Positions 23,188 to 35,097 of a stretch of 64,000 bases of DNA are shown piece by piece. The DNA is taken from positions 4,554,501-4,618,500 of the forward strand of contig NC_083688.1 of the NCBI RefSeq assembly GCF_033118175.1, given 5' to 3'. A program made the position numbers and the translations under genes. Every line of letters begins with the position of its first letter. The stretch's first letter is position 1. Origin of the DNA: Dama dama. Taxonomy: Eukaryota > Chordata > Mammalia > Artiodactyla > Cervidae. Under the pieces are notes generated by a model that was given only the letters and a program-made list of their open reading frames with translations, did no database searches and was not told the origin of the DNA.

Positions 23188-23350
23188 ACAGGCTTTCTCG
23201 GTGGCTCAGATGGTAAAGAATCTGCCTGCAACAAGGGAGACCCAGGTTCAATCCCTGGGTTGGGAAGACCTCCTGGAGAAGGGAATGGCTACCCACTCCT
23301 AGTCTATGGGACCGCAAAGAGTCAGACACAGTTGAGTGACCAACACTGAC
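23188..23350 (+). mobile_element. Bov-tA SINE with internal deletion
   Basis: Head CAGGCTTTCTCGGTGGCTCA and GGTTGGGAAGACCTCCTGGA are present. Roughly 45 bases between CCACTCC and the TATGGGACCGCAAAGAGTCA part are missing compared with the other full copies. Confidence 0.88.
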
Positions 23351-23589
23351 AACACCACTGGAACCACCATCCCAGTTTACCCTATCTGAACCTCAGTCTC
23401 ATCTACCACACCATCAGAAAAAGAACGCATAAGACAAATTTGGGGTTCTGTGGGTCAAAATCCACTACTCATCTGGTTTCCCCCAACCAAGGAATGAAAA
23501 GCAGATATAGTAAGACAGTCCTTAGCATACAGAAAGCTCAAGTGCAACGCAGAGATACAGAGAAGGGAATAAATACTCCCAGTTCTGTA

Positions 23590-23745
23590 AGACTTATTCG
23601 TTTATCCACTCATTCATCCAACAAATATTAACTAAGAACATACTTCTGTCTAGACATCAATTTTAGGAACAGGAGATCAAGTGATTGACAACACAAAGTT
23701 TCCACATTCTTGGAGCTTATATATAACCAGTTAACAGGATTTCAA
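23590..23745 (-). mobile_element. L2 LINE 3' end
   Basis: Plus-strand view: TTCATCCAACAAATATTAAC, GATCAAGTGATTGACAACAC and TTCTTGGAGCTTATATATAA, which is the reverse of the L2 3' end. Confidence 0.6.
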
Positions 23746-25418
23746 CATCTCAATAACTCACATCTTCAATCCATGGCTTTAATTTCCATATATCCAAATA
23801 CTAAACAAAAGTCTCAAAATAGTCTACAAGCAAAATATTCACAGTAATTAAATTCTGAGGGAAAAAATAAATAGGTTTTTCCATTTAGAGGCTATCAAAT
23901 CACCATCTCATGTTGAAATGTGATACTCATCTATTCTAAGTTAGCAAAGGTGATCACAAAGTAATCTGCAAGGAATTAACAGTGAATGCCTATTCAAAAG
24001 GGCAGAAAGTAGTTATCAAATGCTCATCTGTGCAAGGCATTATGCTACAGAACACAGACTTATCCTCAAAGAGCTTACAGTTTGGCTAAGAAATATATGT
24101 ACATAACAAATAACTACTCAAGAAATTTTTTGAGGAATGCCACATCAGTGATGTCACTGACTGTAGAAATTCAGAAAACAAGTGTTTGTGGACTGGAATG
24201 ATCAGGAACCATTCTACAAGAAACAAAAGGATTGATATGGATTGTAGAGGAAGATTCAGACTGAGAAGAGAAAGACCAAGAGGCATTCTAATTAAGGGAA
24301 ACAAGAATGTACCTGGAATAGTCCACGCCTACACGGTGTGACCGGCATGGGTAGTGCAAGCACACAGGAGGTCCACACAAGATCAGAGAGTTGTCTGATG
24401 TCAGAGCTAGAAAGGACTCCAATTCTACCATGTCTCTCCACCGACGAGAACAGTAAAACTCAGGAAAGACACCAAATAAGGCCGCAAAGGCGATGGCAAA
24501 GCCAAGATGATAACCCAGGTTCTGCTGATGCTTAGGACTGAAAGCTATCTCCTTACTGAGTCTGAGTCAATTGCAAAATGTTCCAAGAGAAAACATGCAG
24601 CAGGCAACCAGGCAAAGGTCCAAGAGAAGAAAGAGTATGGATTTGTCATCTAAGGATAAGGTTTCAAGTTATAGAGGCAGATGATATCCCAAAGAAGTGT
24701 AGTGAAGATAATGGGACCCAAAGACCAAATCTGAGAAACAATATGGGGGTTGAAGCTCTACTCCCCCCACCTTACTGTCTTAGCCTGCAGAATGGGATAG
24801 TGCTGCCATTTTTCACATTACTGAATCTAAAACTGTGTCACTGTGCACAAGCAAGCTATTTTTGTTTCCTCTCCTCCAAGCAGTAAGTCCATAAGACAAG
24901 CTCTGTCCTAGACAGAAAGTGTCCCAGGTTCTGCTGGTGACTTAATCTGTTCAACACAAAGAAAGTACAAAGGATGAAAAGCAGCATGTGTTGGAATGTG
25001 AGGGAATTCATGTAATCATACTCATATCCCTTCAAAATTCTAAGCAAGAGAGAGAGGAGGAGATGACGGGGGCGGGGGGGGGGGGGGAATGTTAGCTTTA
25101 CCACTGATAAAAGCTAGACTAGAGAATTCAGCCTGTGCCCAAGAACAAAATGGACTTCCTACTCCTTCTGATGGAAGACCTTAGTCTGAGGACCCTTGGA
25201 TCAGGAGAACAGACATTTATCTGGTCAACTATCCAGCAGAATAAAGAGTATGCAAGAGAAGAGCTACTGGGGTCAAGACCTTCAAATCATTAACCCTTTT
25301 CTCACCTGCACCTAAAGAGAAAGAATTCTGACCAACAGAACCCAAAATACACTCCTTCAGGTTCTAAGAGTTGACTTGATAAGGGAATCAATTTGTTGGC
25401 TACGGATTTCTATCAAGG
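23746..25418. other. Mostly unassigned; L2/CR1-like traces
   Basis: 24005-24110 looks like another minus-strand L2 or CR1 end (TGTGCAAGGCATTATGCTAC, CAAAGAGCTTACAGTTTGGC). 24400-24540 has faint MIR-like sequence. At 25068-25087 there is a G-rich run (GGGGG, C, then 14 G). I see no coding gene. Confidence 0.35.
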
Positions 25419-25588
25419 TACTGGTTCTCAACCACAGGCACACATTAGAAACATCTGTAGAGCTTTCAAAACCCCTCAGTGCTCAGGTTCCACTCTAGAA
25501 CTAGGTCAGAACTAAATCTAAAAGTGATAATCAGAATTTTAACTCTTTCAACGTAATTCCAATGTGCAGCCAAGGTTAAGAACAACGA
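25419..25588. mobile_element. MER5A-like hAT-Charlie element
   Basis: Left end TACTGGTTCTCAACCACAGG and right end AAGGTTAAGAACAACG are inverted termini. The interior CACACATTAGAAACATCTGT and CTTTCAAAACCCCTCAGTGC match the MER5A layout. Confidence 0.78.
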
Positions 25589-26619
25589 AAGCAAAACAAG
25601 AGCCGAAAGCCGAATGGTACAGAGTCAAGTATCTGAATCGATGATGAGGAACTTGGAAACATCAAGTAGAAACCAACCTTTCAGCATTTTGTAGTTAAAA
25701 AAAACCAAAGCAAAACAAAAACGCTGAAATGTTCAAATATACTTGGCCAAAATGCCACTCAAGTAGCAGCAACTTGAGAAAGGTACTTTTCGTGTAGAGA
25801 AGTTCTGAACAGGTTATGGGCACAAGAGAAGGATTCAGTAGCAGAGTGAAGAACGTGCGTGTGAAAGAGACGAAGGCCGAGGTAAGTAAGCAATCAGTGG
25901 TACAGAGCTCAGTAAAGCTCAAGCAAGGGAACCTTGACAGTGAAACGGAATGGGAACAGGGCCAAAAGATGATGATGGGGGAGCTCTGTAAAAGAAAGGA
26001 TAACTACCAAAGGAATCTTGGCGTGATATAAACGGAGGAGTATTTTCATGAAAAACCAGGATGTAAAATGAGAACACATTTCCTTATCTGACATTCCCAC
26101 TGCTTTACTCTTCTCAGCTAAATCAAGGAAATTATCTGTATAAGCAAGAAACAGGGGAAGAACTATGGAGAGGAAACTAAAAGCCATGACATGTAAAATG
26201 TCAGTGTAGGAAACAAGAGGGGGAGGAAGAGATGTTGCAAAGTTGCCTTCCTTTGCTGAGCTCTCTACCACTGACTGCCCAGCCACATCTTTTTTTTTTT
26301 TAAATAATAAGGTATGGGCACCCTTCCATCTATGGTTACTCTCATTTCTCATTTTGTAGCAAAAATAATCAGACATCAACTCCACTACTCTAAAGTTTGG
26401 CACCACACACAAACATCTGTGGTAGAAATGAAAAAATAGGCTGGAGATCCTAGACCAAACTAGTTGAGAATCATTCACTCATAGCATACAAAAAACGACC
26501 ATTTTAGCAGTCACTGTGGGAGTTAGGATGAAGTTAATTTAAATTTCACTCTGACATTTTCCACCTCAGATCGGCACTGATCCTAATTGTTCCCCTGTAC
26601 TACTTCAAAAAGTTCACCC
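25589..26619. other. Unassigned unique sequence
   Basis: A 189-codon minus frame at 25909-26478 is the longest open frame outside a named repeat, but its translation shows no domain I know and includes a lysine run from the T tract at about 26290. I treat it as a chance frame. Confidence 0.4.
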
Positions 26620-27040
26620 TCCACCTTCATAAAATTCTTTTATTTTTAATTGAGGTAAAATCAACATACATTAGCTTCACTATTTATTATGTACTGCAAA
26701 GTGGTCACCACAATAAGTACCGTTAACTCCTGTCACCATACAGTTTTTTTATGATGAAAACTTTTAAGATTTACAACTTTCAAATACATAGTACAGGTAT
26801 TATCAACTACAGCCATCATGCCACATATCACATCGCCATAACTTATTATTTTATAATTGGTATTTGGTACCTTTTGACTCCCTTCACTCACTCACTCACT
26901 CACCCCTCCCACCCCCATCCCCACCCCGCCACCTCTGGCCACCACCAATCCATCCTCTGCGTCTACCAGCCTGGTTTTCTTTTGGTTTTTGTTTTTTTTA
27001 CGATTCCACATATAAGTGAGATCATAGAGTATTTGTCTTC
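26620..27040 (-). mobile_element. L1 3' UTR segment
   Basis: Plus-strand view of reversed L1: TTAATTGAGGTAAAATCAAC, AAGTGGTCACCACAATAAGT, GAAAACTTTTAAGATTTACA, TTGGTACCTTTTGACTCCCT and ATTCCACATATAAGTGAGAT. A short (CACT)n repeat lies at 26884-26902. Confidence 0.8.
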
Positions 27041-27374
27041 GTAAAATTATTTTTTTAAAGGGAAAAACAGGAAAGAAGAATTATTTTGAAGAGCTATTGA
27101 ACACAACTATATGACTGAAATTTCTTAAAGATACTTCAGACTATGTCAATAATAAGCTCAGAAAAATAACCTGCCCTTTAAAATAGCATATCCCTTAGCA
27201 TCCATAAATTATTTTTAATTATTTTTAATTATATACGGCTTAGAACCTTACACACACTTTCAATGCCTCTTACACTAAAAAGAACTTTAACTTTTTTAAA
27301 ACTTTAAATCAATTTTTAAGATATTACAGCAATGAAAATAAAATACAGCTATATACTACTGCTCTGAACCTCAC
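27041..27374. other. No recognised feature
   Basis: Very AT-rich. A duplicated TTATTTTTAATTATTTTTAA motif sits at about 27207-27230. Confidence 0.5.
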
Positions 27375-27602
27375 AGTGTTGAATAAAAGAAACCAGACAC
27401 AGACATTGTGTTTACACTCATAAAAACTTCAAAACCTGATGAAAATAATCTATGCTGTTGGCAGTTGGTAAGTGGGAGCAGGCTATAAAGGAAGCTGGGG
27501 GTGGAAGGTAATCTCCATGATTCTTGTAATATCCATTGCTTGATATTCTATACTGGTGCTTGCAGTATGAGAAAACTTATTGTGATATTCACTTATAACT
27601 GG
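27375..27602 (+). mobile_element. Old L1 (L1M) 3' UTR
   Basis: The order AGAAACCAGACACAGACATT, TAATCTATGCTGTTGGCAGT, AGGAAGCTGGGGGTGGAAGG, GTAATATCCATTGCTTGATA fits old L1 3' UTRs. Confidence 0.55.
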
Positions 27603-27674
27603 TTTGGGGTGGTTCGTTACCCAGCAACAGATAACCTTCATCTATGCACAAACACAATTCTGCCACTATAACAA

Positions 27675-27728
27675 AATTAAAAGTGAAAGTCACTCAGTTG
27701 TGTCTGACTCTGCGACCCCATGGACTGG
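27675..27728 (-). mobile_element. Bov-tA/BovB 3' fragment
   Basis: Only ~50 bases: AAAGTGAAAGTCACTCAGTT and GTCTGACTCTGCGACCCCAT. It is cut sharply after GGACTGGGAG. Confidence 0.85.
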
Positions 27729-28449
27729 GAGCAGCCTTATAGTTAAGTATGGCCAGGTTTCTACACCTCGTGTGTCAAGTGGAGTTGCCGTGAAGAGTAA
27801 ACACACTAAGCCCTTACACTGTAGACGGCACAGTCCCGGGCTCAGTAAGTGTTGCCTTCTGTGCAGGAGTCCTTCAGTACTTTCCGAATACACCACGGTT
27901 TCTCTCGTGCACCTCAGTCGCGGCTTCATCACCCAGCTCCTCCATACTCCCCCAGATTCTAACCATTCTCAGACCGAGTTTAAATCCTTCCTCTTAACAA
28001 ACTATTTTATGACTACTCTTGCCTTCAAGCTTCCCTTTCCTCAGATCAACTGTATTTATTGACTACATACACAAAAAACAGCAATGTATTTTATTGTTAT
28101 AAATGTAAATATTTAAGCTTTATTTATACCTTAAAAGAATACCATTTAATTTCCCCCATATGTTCCACAGTGCCTAAGAGAGAAGATGAAATAACCTAAC
28201 TAGAATTTACAACTTTTAATCTGTCACACAGATGACTAACAATAGAAGTAGTCTAGTCAGATACTCCTAAGATCTTCTAAATAGTCCGAATATTTGAGTG
28301 ATCAATGAAACTAATCCATCACTTCAAACACTTACTCCAATGCCCCACCTAAAATTTAGGTGAGAAGCATGAAAAACGGAGGGAAAGTTTCACATTTTAA
28401 AGCTGAAGCTCAATAATAACATGTGCCTACGCTATAAAAACCAAAGGCT
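27729..28449. other. Unassigned
   Basis: The 27800-27860 segment carries a MIR/L2-like GGCACAGTCCCGGGCTCAGT. The rest is unique. The plus frame running through 27604-28062 starts in repeat sequence and is not convincing. Confidence 0.35.
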
Positions 28450-28585
28450 AGGACTTTTCTGACGGTTTCAGTGATTAAGACTGCGTACTTCCACTACAGA
28501 GGGCTCAGGTTCAATCCCCAGTCGGGAAACTAAGATCCCACATGCCACACAGTGTAGCCAAAAAATAAATTTTTTAAAAAACAAA
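28450..28585 (+). mobile_element. CHR-type tRNA-Glu SINE
   Basis: GGACTTTTCTGACGGTTTCA, GGCTCAGGTTCAATCCCCAG, GGGAAACTAAGATCCCACAT and an A-rich tail. Confidence 0.87.
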
Positions 28586-28719
28586 ACTACAAAGGCTAGT
28601 TGTTCCATCTCAGTCTGCTCCTGGGATGAAGAAGGATGCTGAAAGTAAGACAGAGAGGGGTTGCCCTGCAGCACTGGCACGCTACTGGTGACAGAATTAC
28701 ATAATCAAAAACACAAGAG

Positions 28720-28928
28720 TAACAAGAGACATTATTGAGCACTTCCTGCAACTGGGCTCCATACTAAGCATGCAAATGTACTTGCCATTTATTTGTGAAG
28801 TAGGTGCTATTATTAAACCAATTTTACAGATTAGGAAGCTGAGGAATAGAGAAGTTAAGTGGCTTTCCCAAGATCACGAACCCAGGTCACCAGAGCTCAG
28901 GTAAAACCTAAAGGTCACCATCCTCTAT
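28720..28928 (-). mobile_element. MIR SINE
   Basis: Reverse MIR with a strong core: ATTATTGAGCACTTCCTGCA, GAAGTAGGTGCTATTATTAA, TTTTACAGATTAGGAAGCTG and GAGAAGTTAAGTGGCTTTCC. Confidence 0.85.
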
Positions 28929-29689
28929 TTCCCCTCTGGAATGAATTCTTGTATTTATGAACAATGAACTTAACAAGTAGACAGAACCTTAAAGCCATAT
29001 ATATCTAAACTGGAAAGAATAAAGGAAATTAGGTGAGCTCAACAGAGTATTTCCTTCAAAACATTATAGGAAAATTTCTTTATGCCAAAGAATAAATTGT
29101 AATTACTCATTAAAAACAAAATCATGTAGGGGCCAAATAATTTCTACTTTCCCATACACTGGAAACCAAAAATCTAAATGACTAATTCAAACCACGTAAC
29201 TTATTTTCCTGTTGATCTCTTTTCAGTTATGAAGTACAAGGTAAAAGAGGAGAATCACATTTTTGGAATGTCATAAATTAATTTGAAAATTAGTTACAAG
29301 TTTAAACTTGCTGCTTTTTAAATAATCATCTCATTACTTAATAAGCTTTCACATACCTAATGTTTCGATTGTTTCTACAGTTAGTACACACAGATACAGA
29401 ACAAATTCCTGCCAAGTCAAACAACAGACTTTTTTCAGTTTAGGCTAATTCAAGTTCAACTGTGATTCAATTACTACAGTCCAGGCCAATAATACTGAGC
29501 ATTTTCATGGAAGAAAATAACACAATTCAGATGTGTGAGAAACTTCTTCACACTGCATGTAACACATCAGCCTGGGGCTCCGTCTGCCAGTCTGCGTCAC
29601 ACACGTGAATGACGTGCAACTGCATTACACTAGTAGCAATGCTGAGCTTCAAGTAACTACAGATGCAGACTCAGGCAAGACATAAAACA
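28929..29689. other. No recognised repeat
   Basis: Unique DNA immediately downstream, in the minus direction, of the candidate exon below. A CpG-containing patch (CGTCACACACGTGAATGACG near 29597) stands out from the AT-rich background. Confidence 0.45.
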
Positions 29690-30013
29690 CGGTGATTGTG
29701 GGGACCGGCTATTTTATTTAAAAGCCAAGACCACGCATGCAGGCAAAACTACACAGCTGGAAATATGAATGTAAATAAAAGAGTAATGTAACCCAAACCC
29801 TTTAATTTATTTAATTAAAATAATAGAAACTGCTGTTTTTAATGCTTGGCTTTTTCTCTTATAGCTTCATGATCCTCCTCATTCTCCCTTAATGGTGTCT
29901 TATCAAAATATCTGAAGACTGGAAAACATCTAACTAGTCTCAGAAGATCTGTACTTCTTTTTACCTGCCCTAGTTCACAATGAGATATCCGTGAACTTGA
30001 ATAATACAAAACA
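29690..30013 (-). other. Candidate terminal exon with 3' UTR (unproven)
   Basis: On the minus strand a pyrimidine tract (CCTTCCCCCCAACCCCCTCA) ends in AAG at 30016-30014, the form of a splice acceptor. An open frame then runs 57 codons to a TAA at 29839-29841. Its end is charged (RENEEDHEAIREKAKH). An AATAAA lies about 120 bases downstream, at 29713-29718 in plus coordinates, followed by a GT-rich stretch. I do not recognise the peptide. The alternative is a chance frame beside a chance pyrimidine run; there is no partner exon in the window that I can identify. Confidence 0.25.
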
Positions 30014-30119
30014 CTTGAGGGGGTTGGGGGGAAGGAATCAATCAAAAAAGAAAATGATGCTTTCAGTACCTAAACTGAAGTGGTTTAGAGGATTTGGGTC
30101 AAAAAACTGGCTTTAAAAT

Positions 30120-30207
30120 TTAACGGCTCTGTCCACCTGAAACTATGACAACACCCATAATCGGCTACACCCCAATACAAAATGAAAAGGTTTTTTAAAA
30201 AATGACA
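30120..30207 (+). mobile_element. L1 3' terminal fragment
   Basis: Short piece with CCACCTGAAACTATGACAAC, the ACCCCAATACAAAATGAAAA end and a TTTTTTAAAAAA stretch, matching the last bases of artiodactyl L1. Confidence 0.5.
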
Positions 30208-30699
30208 CTAAAGTTTACAAAAGGGAGCTGGAGACAAACTGCACTGGACAATGTTTTAAAGAGCAGAAAACCGACTGCAAAAGCAAAGAAAGAAAACCCT
30301 CTTTCCTAGACTATAATCAAATAAAATTCTGCCGCAAAGGTCCCAGGAAAAACATAGAAAACATTATTTATGGTAAAATTCCTGTGATAACAAAATGCAT
30401 TAAATGACAATATAGTGAAGGCATTTCTATAACATAGAAATGCTATGGAATGCATAGTAGCTTTTTAATAGTCAAGGGATCAACTCAGGGATTAAAAACA
30501 CATATTCTCTTCCTTAAATATTTCAAAAATTATATATCTCTTCCAAATATCCAAGGCGTATGACACAACTTTAAATAAATGTACTCCATCTGGCAAACAT
30601 TAAAACTGCCACCCAAGGACCTGTAGTAAGTAAAGACATGCTTTTGCTTATTACATGGGCAGTACAGGCTTTGAGCACCAGAAAGCCAGCAAATCTGAT
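30208..30699. other. No recognised feature
   Basis: AT-rich unique DNA with a repeated CATAGAAATGC-like motif near 30420-30450. Confidence 0.45.
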
Positions 30700-30991
30700 G
30701 CAAGCACACCGAGGAGACACTGTGGGTTTGCTTCCAGACCACCACAACAAACTTAATATCACAAATGAAGTGAGTCATACAAATTTTTGTAGTCTCCCAA
30801 GGCACATAGTTATGGTTTATATTATACTGTGGTCTACTGAGTACCAATAGCATTGTCTTAAAAAAAAAACTGTACATGCTTTAGTTAAAAAATATTTTTC
30901 ATTGTTAAAAAAAAAAAGCTAACCATTATCTGACTAATCAGTCTGTGAAAGGCAGTACACAGAAGTGCTAATAAAACAAAGTATGCCTGTA
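30700..30991. mobile_element. Tigger1-related non-autonomous element
   Basis: The left end CACACCGAGGAGACACTGTG and the right end AAAGTATGCCTGT are decayed Tigger termini. The interior has GCTTCCAGACCACCACAACA, ATATCACAAATGAAGTGAGT and TACTGTGGTCTACTGAGTAC. A deletion removes the transposase part, leaving the two ends. Confidence 0.8.
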
Positions 30992-31169
30992 CTGTATCAC
31001 AGAAATTTAAACGGTGGGTTTTCCCTCGCTTTAGAAGGCATGTACAGAGAAGAAAGCTTGACTGCCTAGAGTAGAAACAAATTCTTCAGAATCTTGAAAT
31101 CTTCTCAAACTGTCATTACCCAAAATTTGTTGAAATTTCAGTATGTTGGCATTCTTGTGTTTCTGTTAA

Positions 31170-31638
31170 GTCCGTTTTTTTTTTCCTTTTTTTTTGACTG
31201 TATATTTCTATTTAGTTTTCTATTGAGGTAGAGCTGATTATAATTATACAATATTAAATAAATTTCAGTGATTAACAATTCCTAAAAGTTATATTCCATT
31301 GCTATTATAAAATATTGGCTATCTTCCCTGTGCTATACAGTATATCCTTATAGCTTATTTATTTCATACATAGCAGTTTCTTCCTCTTAATCCCTTATCC
31401 CTATCTTGTCCCTCTCCTCTACTGATAACTGTTTGTTCCCTATATCTGAGTCTATTTCTTTTTGTTATATTCACCAGTTTGTTTCATGTTTTAGATTACA
31501 CATATAATTGATATCACACAGTGTTTCTCTTTCTTTATCTGATTTATCTCACTTAGCATAATGCCCCCCAAGCTCTTCCATGTTGCTGCAAATGGCAAAA
31601 TTTCATTCCTTTTAATGTCTGAGTAGTAGTCCATTAAG

Positions 31639-31677
<39 letters not shown>

Positions 31678-31888
31678 GCTACATCTTCTTTATCCATTCA
31701 TCTGTTTCCAAGTCTGGGCTATTGTGAATGGTGCTGCTATGAAGACTGGGATGTATGTATCTTTCTGAGTCAGTGTTTTTATTTTCTTCAAATATAGGCT
31801 CAGGATTGGGATAGCTGGAATCATATGGCAGATGAATTTTTAGTTTTTCCAGGCAACTCCATTCTGTATAGTCCTTTTTCAAGTAAGC
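31170..31888 (-). mobile_element. L1 3' end with internal microsatellite
   Basis: Reverse L1: TCTATTGAGGTAGAGCTGAT, CTGTGCTATACAGTATATCC, CACTTAGCATAATGCCCCCC, GTTGCTGCAAATGGCAAAAT, CATCTTCTTTATCCATTCAT and GAATCATATGGCAG. It breaks near GGCAACTCCATTCTGTATAG. Confidence 0.88.
31642..31676. repeat. (AC)n microsatellite inside L1
   Basis: A 35-base uninterrupted AC run at the place in L1 that normally carries a short ACAC/GTGT stretch, next to the CCATT of the ORF2 end. Confidence 0.95.
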
Positions 31889-32478
31889 ATAAAATGGCAT
31901 TCATTTTGGTCTGACAACAAGGCATAGTTATAAAAAGTTTAATAGTTTAACTCTTTGGATTAGAGTAATACTAACCAATTTTAAACTGGTCACACTAAAG
32001 ACATTCATGAACACATATGCTGAGGCGCTCCTTTTATCAACTCCTAACCAGAAAAGGAGGGAGAGAAAAACACATCCCTTGTGACTTTGTTACTATGGTG
32101 TTTTCTGGTTCTGTCCTTCTTCAACACCAAGTAGATCTAAAATTACCTCCACATCAGTTAATTGTTTCGGTTTATTCAGGTTAAGGAACAAGTTCTTCAA
32201 GACCACATTTAAAGCAACACACATTACCAAAAAAATACACCAAGGCAGTATCAACTACTACAGACACGAACAAGAGGCAAGAAATTTAATTCTTTATCCA
32301 CGTAAAGCCACTTATTTCTCAGTAACTGTGTACCCATTACAATGATATTATGTGAAAGCTCAAATCTGGCTTATTTATATGGAGCTTATGAGCTAGGAAA
32401 AACAGCTTTCTAAAAGCAGAAACAGAATTAGAGAGCATAGTAATATGTCACTTCAGCATAAAACTGAAAATAACATGA
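31889..32478. other. No recognised feature
   Basis: Unique AT-rich DNA. No repeat or frame worth naming. Confidence 0.5.
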
Positions 32479-32760
32479 GACTTCCCTGGTGGTTCAGTGG
32501 TTATGAGTCCACCGGCCAATGCAGGGAACACAGGCTCGCTCCCTGATCTGGGATGATCCCACACGCTGCGAAGCAGCCAAGCCCGTGAGCCACAGTTCCC
32601 GCAGCCCACGCACTCTGTAGCCCGAGCTCCACAACAAGAGAGCCCACTGCAATGCGGGGCCCAGGTACCTCAACTGAGAGAGTAGACCCCACTCACCACA
32701 AGCAGAGAAAACTCGTGCAAAGCAACCAAGACCCAGCGCAGCCATAAATGATTTAATACA
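32479..32760 (+). mobile_element. Long CHR-type SINE (CHR-1-like)
   Basis: The tRNA-Glu head GACTTCCCTGGTGGTTCAGT is followed by the long tail domain rich in AAGCCCGTGAGCCAC, GCTCCACAACAAGAGAGCCC, ACTGCAATGCGGGGCCC and ACCAAGACCCAGCGCAGCC. Many CpGs are retained. Confidence 0.87.
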
Positions 32761-33207
32761 TTTCTAACATTAAAAACAAATAAGAAAACATGACAGTTCT
32801 TCATGCCTAGAGAACTGAGCTTGGAAAGCAAAGTACTTTTGATAATTACAGATCTAACTTGAAGGTTTTTGTTTCTTTTTACTGGTATTAAGGCTCTAAT
32901 ATTAATATATAACAGTATATCATATGTTAACATACATGAGCAATTCTTAAAAGTCAGATTAAGACGATACAACAAGAGCAAGAATTATAGTTAAGATGTC
33001 CGTTAGCCTACAAGTACAACTGAATTAGTTACTCAAGCATGAATTATCTCTATATACCCAATATCAGATCAATCTCACGGAGACAATAACACTTAAGATT
33101 TTAATAGTCACCAGTTTATTTCAAAATGGAAAAATCAATCAGGCACATCTGGATGATGATCTTCTCAGTTAGCATATCCCATAAAGATCATTCAATTGTT
33201 GACAAAG
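32761..33207. other. No recognised feature
   Basis: AT-rich unique sequence. Confidence 0.5.
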
Positions 33208-33410
33208 TTGTGTGTGCTATGCTGAGTGGCTCAACTGTGTCCAACTCTGCGACCCCATGGACTGTAGCCCACAAGGTTCCTCTGTCCATGGGGATTCTCG
33301 AGGTGAGAATACTGGAGTGGATTGCTATGCCCTCCCCCAGGGGATGTTCCCATACCAGGAACCGAACCCAGGTCACTTGCATTGCAGGCTTTCTCTACCA
33401 TATGAGCCTA
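33208..33410 (-). mobile_element. Bov-tA SINE
   Basis: Plus-strand view: CTGAGTGGCTCAACTGTGTC, GCGACCCCATGGACTGTAGC, GAATACTGGAGTGGATTGCT and CCAGGAACCGAACCCAGGTC. The tRNA head is truncated after CTACCATATGAGCC, so the copy lacks its first ~12 bases. Confidence 0.9.
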
Positions 33411-33544
33411 CAGACAAAGTTACTGTGAAACAAAAATAAACAGGGAAGGTCTAAAAAGAGTGTTAAATACTGTTGAAATAGTGACCTCACTTTGTCAATG
33501 ACAAACGGCCCTTATAAAGAAAGTCTTATGGTTACATATTCCAT

Positions 33545-33768
33545 ATAATAAGAATAGCTAATTTTATGAGGCACCTACTAAGCCTGGCCCTGTTGTATGC
33601 ACATTAATTCATTCACAACAAACCTAGGAGAAGAGTTCTATTATTTTGCTCTATTTCAGGATGAGACAACTGAAGAATAGAAAAGGAAAAAAAAAAAAAA
33701 AAACTTTTTCGAGCTTATAAATATTCTGACTTCAGAGTTCATACTCTTAACCATAATACTACACTGTG
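33545..33768 (-). mobile_element. MIR SINE with an internal A run
   Basis: Reverse MIR: GGCACCTACTAAGCCTGGCC, ATTAATTCATTCACAACAAA, TTTCAGGATGAGACAACTGA and GACTTCAGAGTTCATACTCT. An A17 run at about 33689-33705 replaces or interrupts the middle. Confidence 0.75.
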
Positions 33769-34294
33769 GTTATGTAAAGTGTTAATATTAACTCTTAAGC
33801 TGAAGAGATTTAAACAAACACTTGTCAAGATAAGGGAAACAAAAGCATCAGATACCATTAAGAGTTGACTCTATCTCAACTGCTGAAGCAGTAGTTCAGT
33901 CTGCCTTTGGAACCCTCACCTCTATATTCTAATCTACTTTGTCCCACTTGGTGGCACTCCCCATCCTTGACAGGCATCAAGTATCTTTAGCATCACTTAA
34001 AATAGCAAAAGACTGGATATCACCCACAAATAACGTACCTTAATAGACAAATGACCAAAGACAGTTTAGAGACTTCTGAAAGCATGCTTATTTGATCTTA
34101 AGAACAGGTTCCTTAAGCTCAAAGAAAAATGTTCAAGGAAACAGAACAAATGTTATGGAAGAAAACAAGAGTCTTCCTGATCTCTAGAGACTGATGGGAT
34201 ATGGTAATGCACCACAGTAAAACTATAGATTTTAGGCGGGTAAGTATATCTAAAGTCAGATATAATTACAAAAGTCATACAAATACCATGTCTC
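33769..34294. other. No recognised feature
   Basis: Unique sequence. No frame, RNA or repeat that I can support. Confidence 0.45.
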
Positions 34295-34805
34295 AGCTCT
34301 AAACCCTCCAAAGGCTTCCCATATCAATACAAAATTCTTACCATTTCCTACAAGGATATACACAAATTTCTCCCCCACTTCATCTCCAAATACACTGGCC
34401 TCCATTACCTACCTCAAATGTGTTCATGGACAAGCTCAGAGATCCTGCACTTACTGCTTCCTCTGCAAAACATTCTATTGGAAAATAGGCAGATTTTCCC
34501 ACAATCGACAGCTCAACTTTCTTTCATCTCTCTGTTCAAATTTCCCCTTAAAAAAGACTTTCTTGGCCAACCCTATGTAAAGTAACAACTCTCTCCAACT
34601 TCCTATTTTTCACATAGCACTTACTACCATATGACTTCACTTATTTCATACTATCTTTCTATTCCTACTACAATATAGGTTTTATGAGAAAGGGGCTTGT
34701 TTTTATTCACTGTTCTTAAAACAGTTCTTAAAACACTGTCCCTCAGTTCTTAAAACAATGCATGCATAGCTGGTATGCCATAAATGTGTGTGCACTGAAC
34801 AAATG
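34295..34805 (+). mobile_element. L2 LINE 3' part
   Basis: L2 blocks in order: ACCCTCCAAAGGCTTCCCAT, CACTGGCCTCCATTACCTAC, AAAGACTTTCTTGGCCAACC, CATAGCACTTACTACCATAT and ATGCCATAAATGTGTG. A local triplication of AGTTCTTAAAACA lies at about 34712-34757. Confidence 0.75.
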
Positions 34806-34834
34806 AACTAACCCCTTAACCGCGTCGATGCGTA

Positions 34835-34960
34835 AGGACGCCCGAGACTCCGAGCAGCAATAAGTTAACACCAACTCTGGGGACTTGGATTCAAACAGCA
34901 GCGATCTCACAAACCATGTGTCATAGGCTAAGCAGCTCACACTGAACGATCAGGCACAAA
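34835..34960 (+). mobile_element. Probable MIR fragment
   Basis: CTGGGGACTTGGATTCAAAC, AGCGATCTCACAAACCATGT and GGCTAAGCAGCTCAC line up with the first half of MIR. Divergence is high. Confidence 0.4.
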
Positions 34961-35097
34961 TATTCATAAAATTACCCAACTCCTTCAGGAGAGAGTGTGA
35001 GAAAAGTATAAACAACAAAATAAAGAAAAAAACAGTACAGGTTAAAAGAAAAAAAATCAAGTCTTCAACATCTTAAATCAAAATACAACATCTTCAA

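Noticed and set aside
25909..26478. 189-codon minus frame in non-repeat DNA
   Set aside because: No recognisable domain, no splice or promoter context, and a lysine run from a T tract; most likely a chance frame. A conservation test could overturn this.
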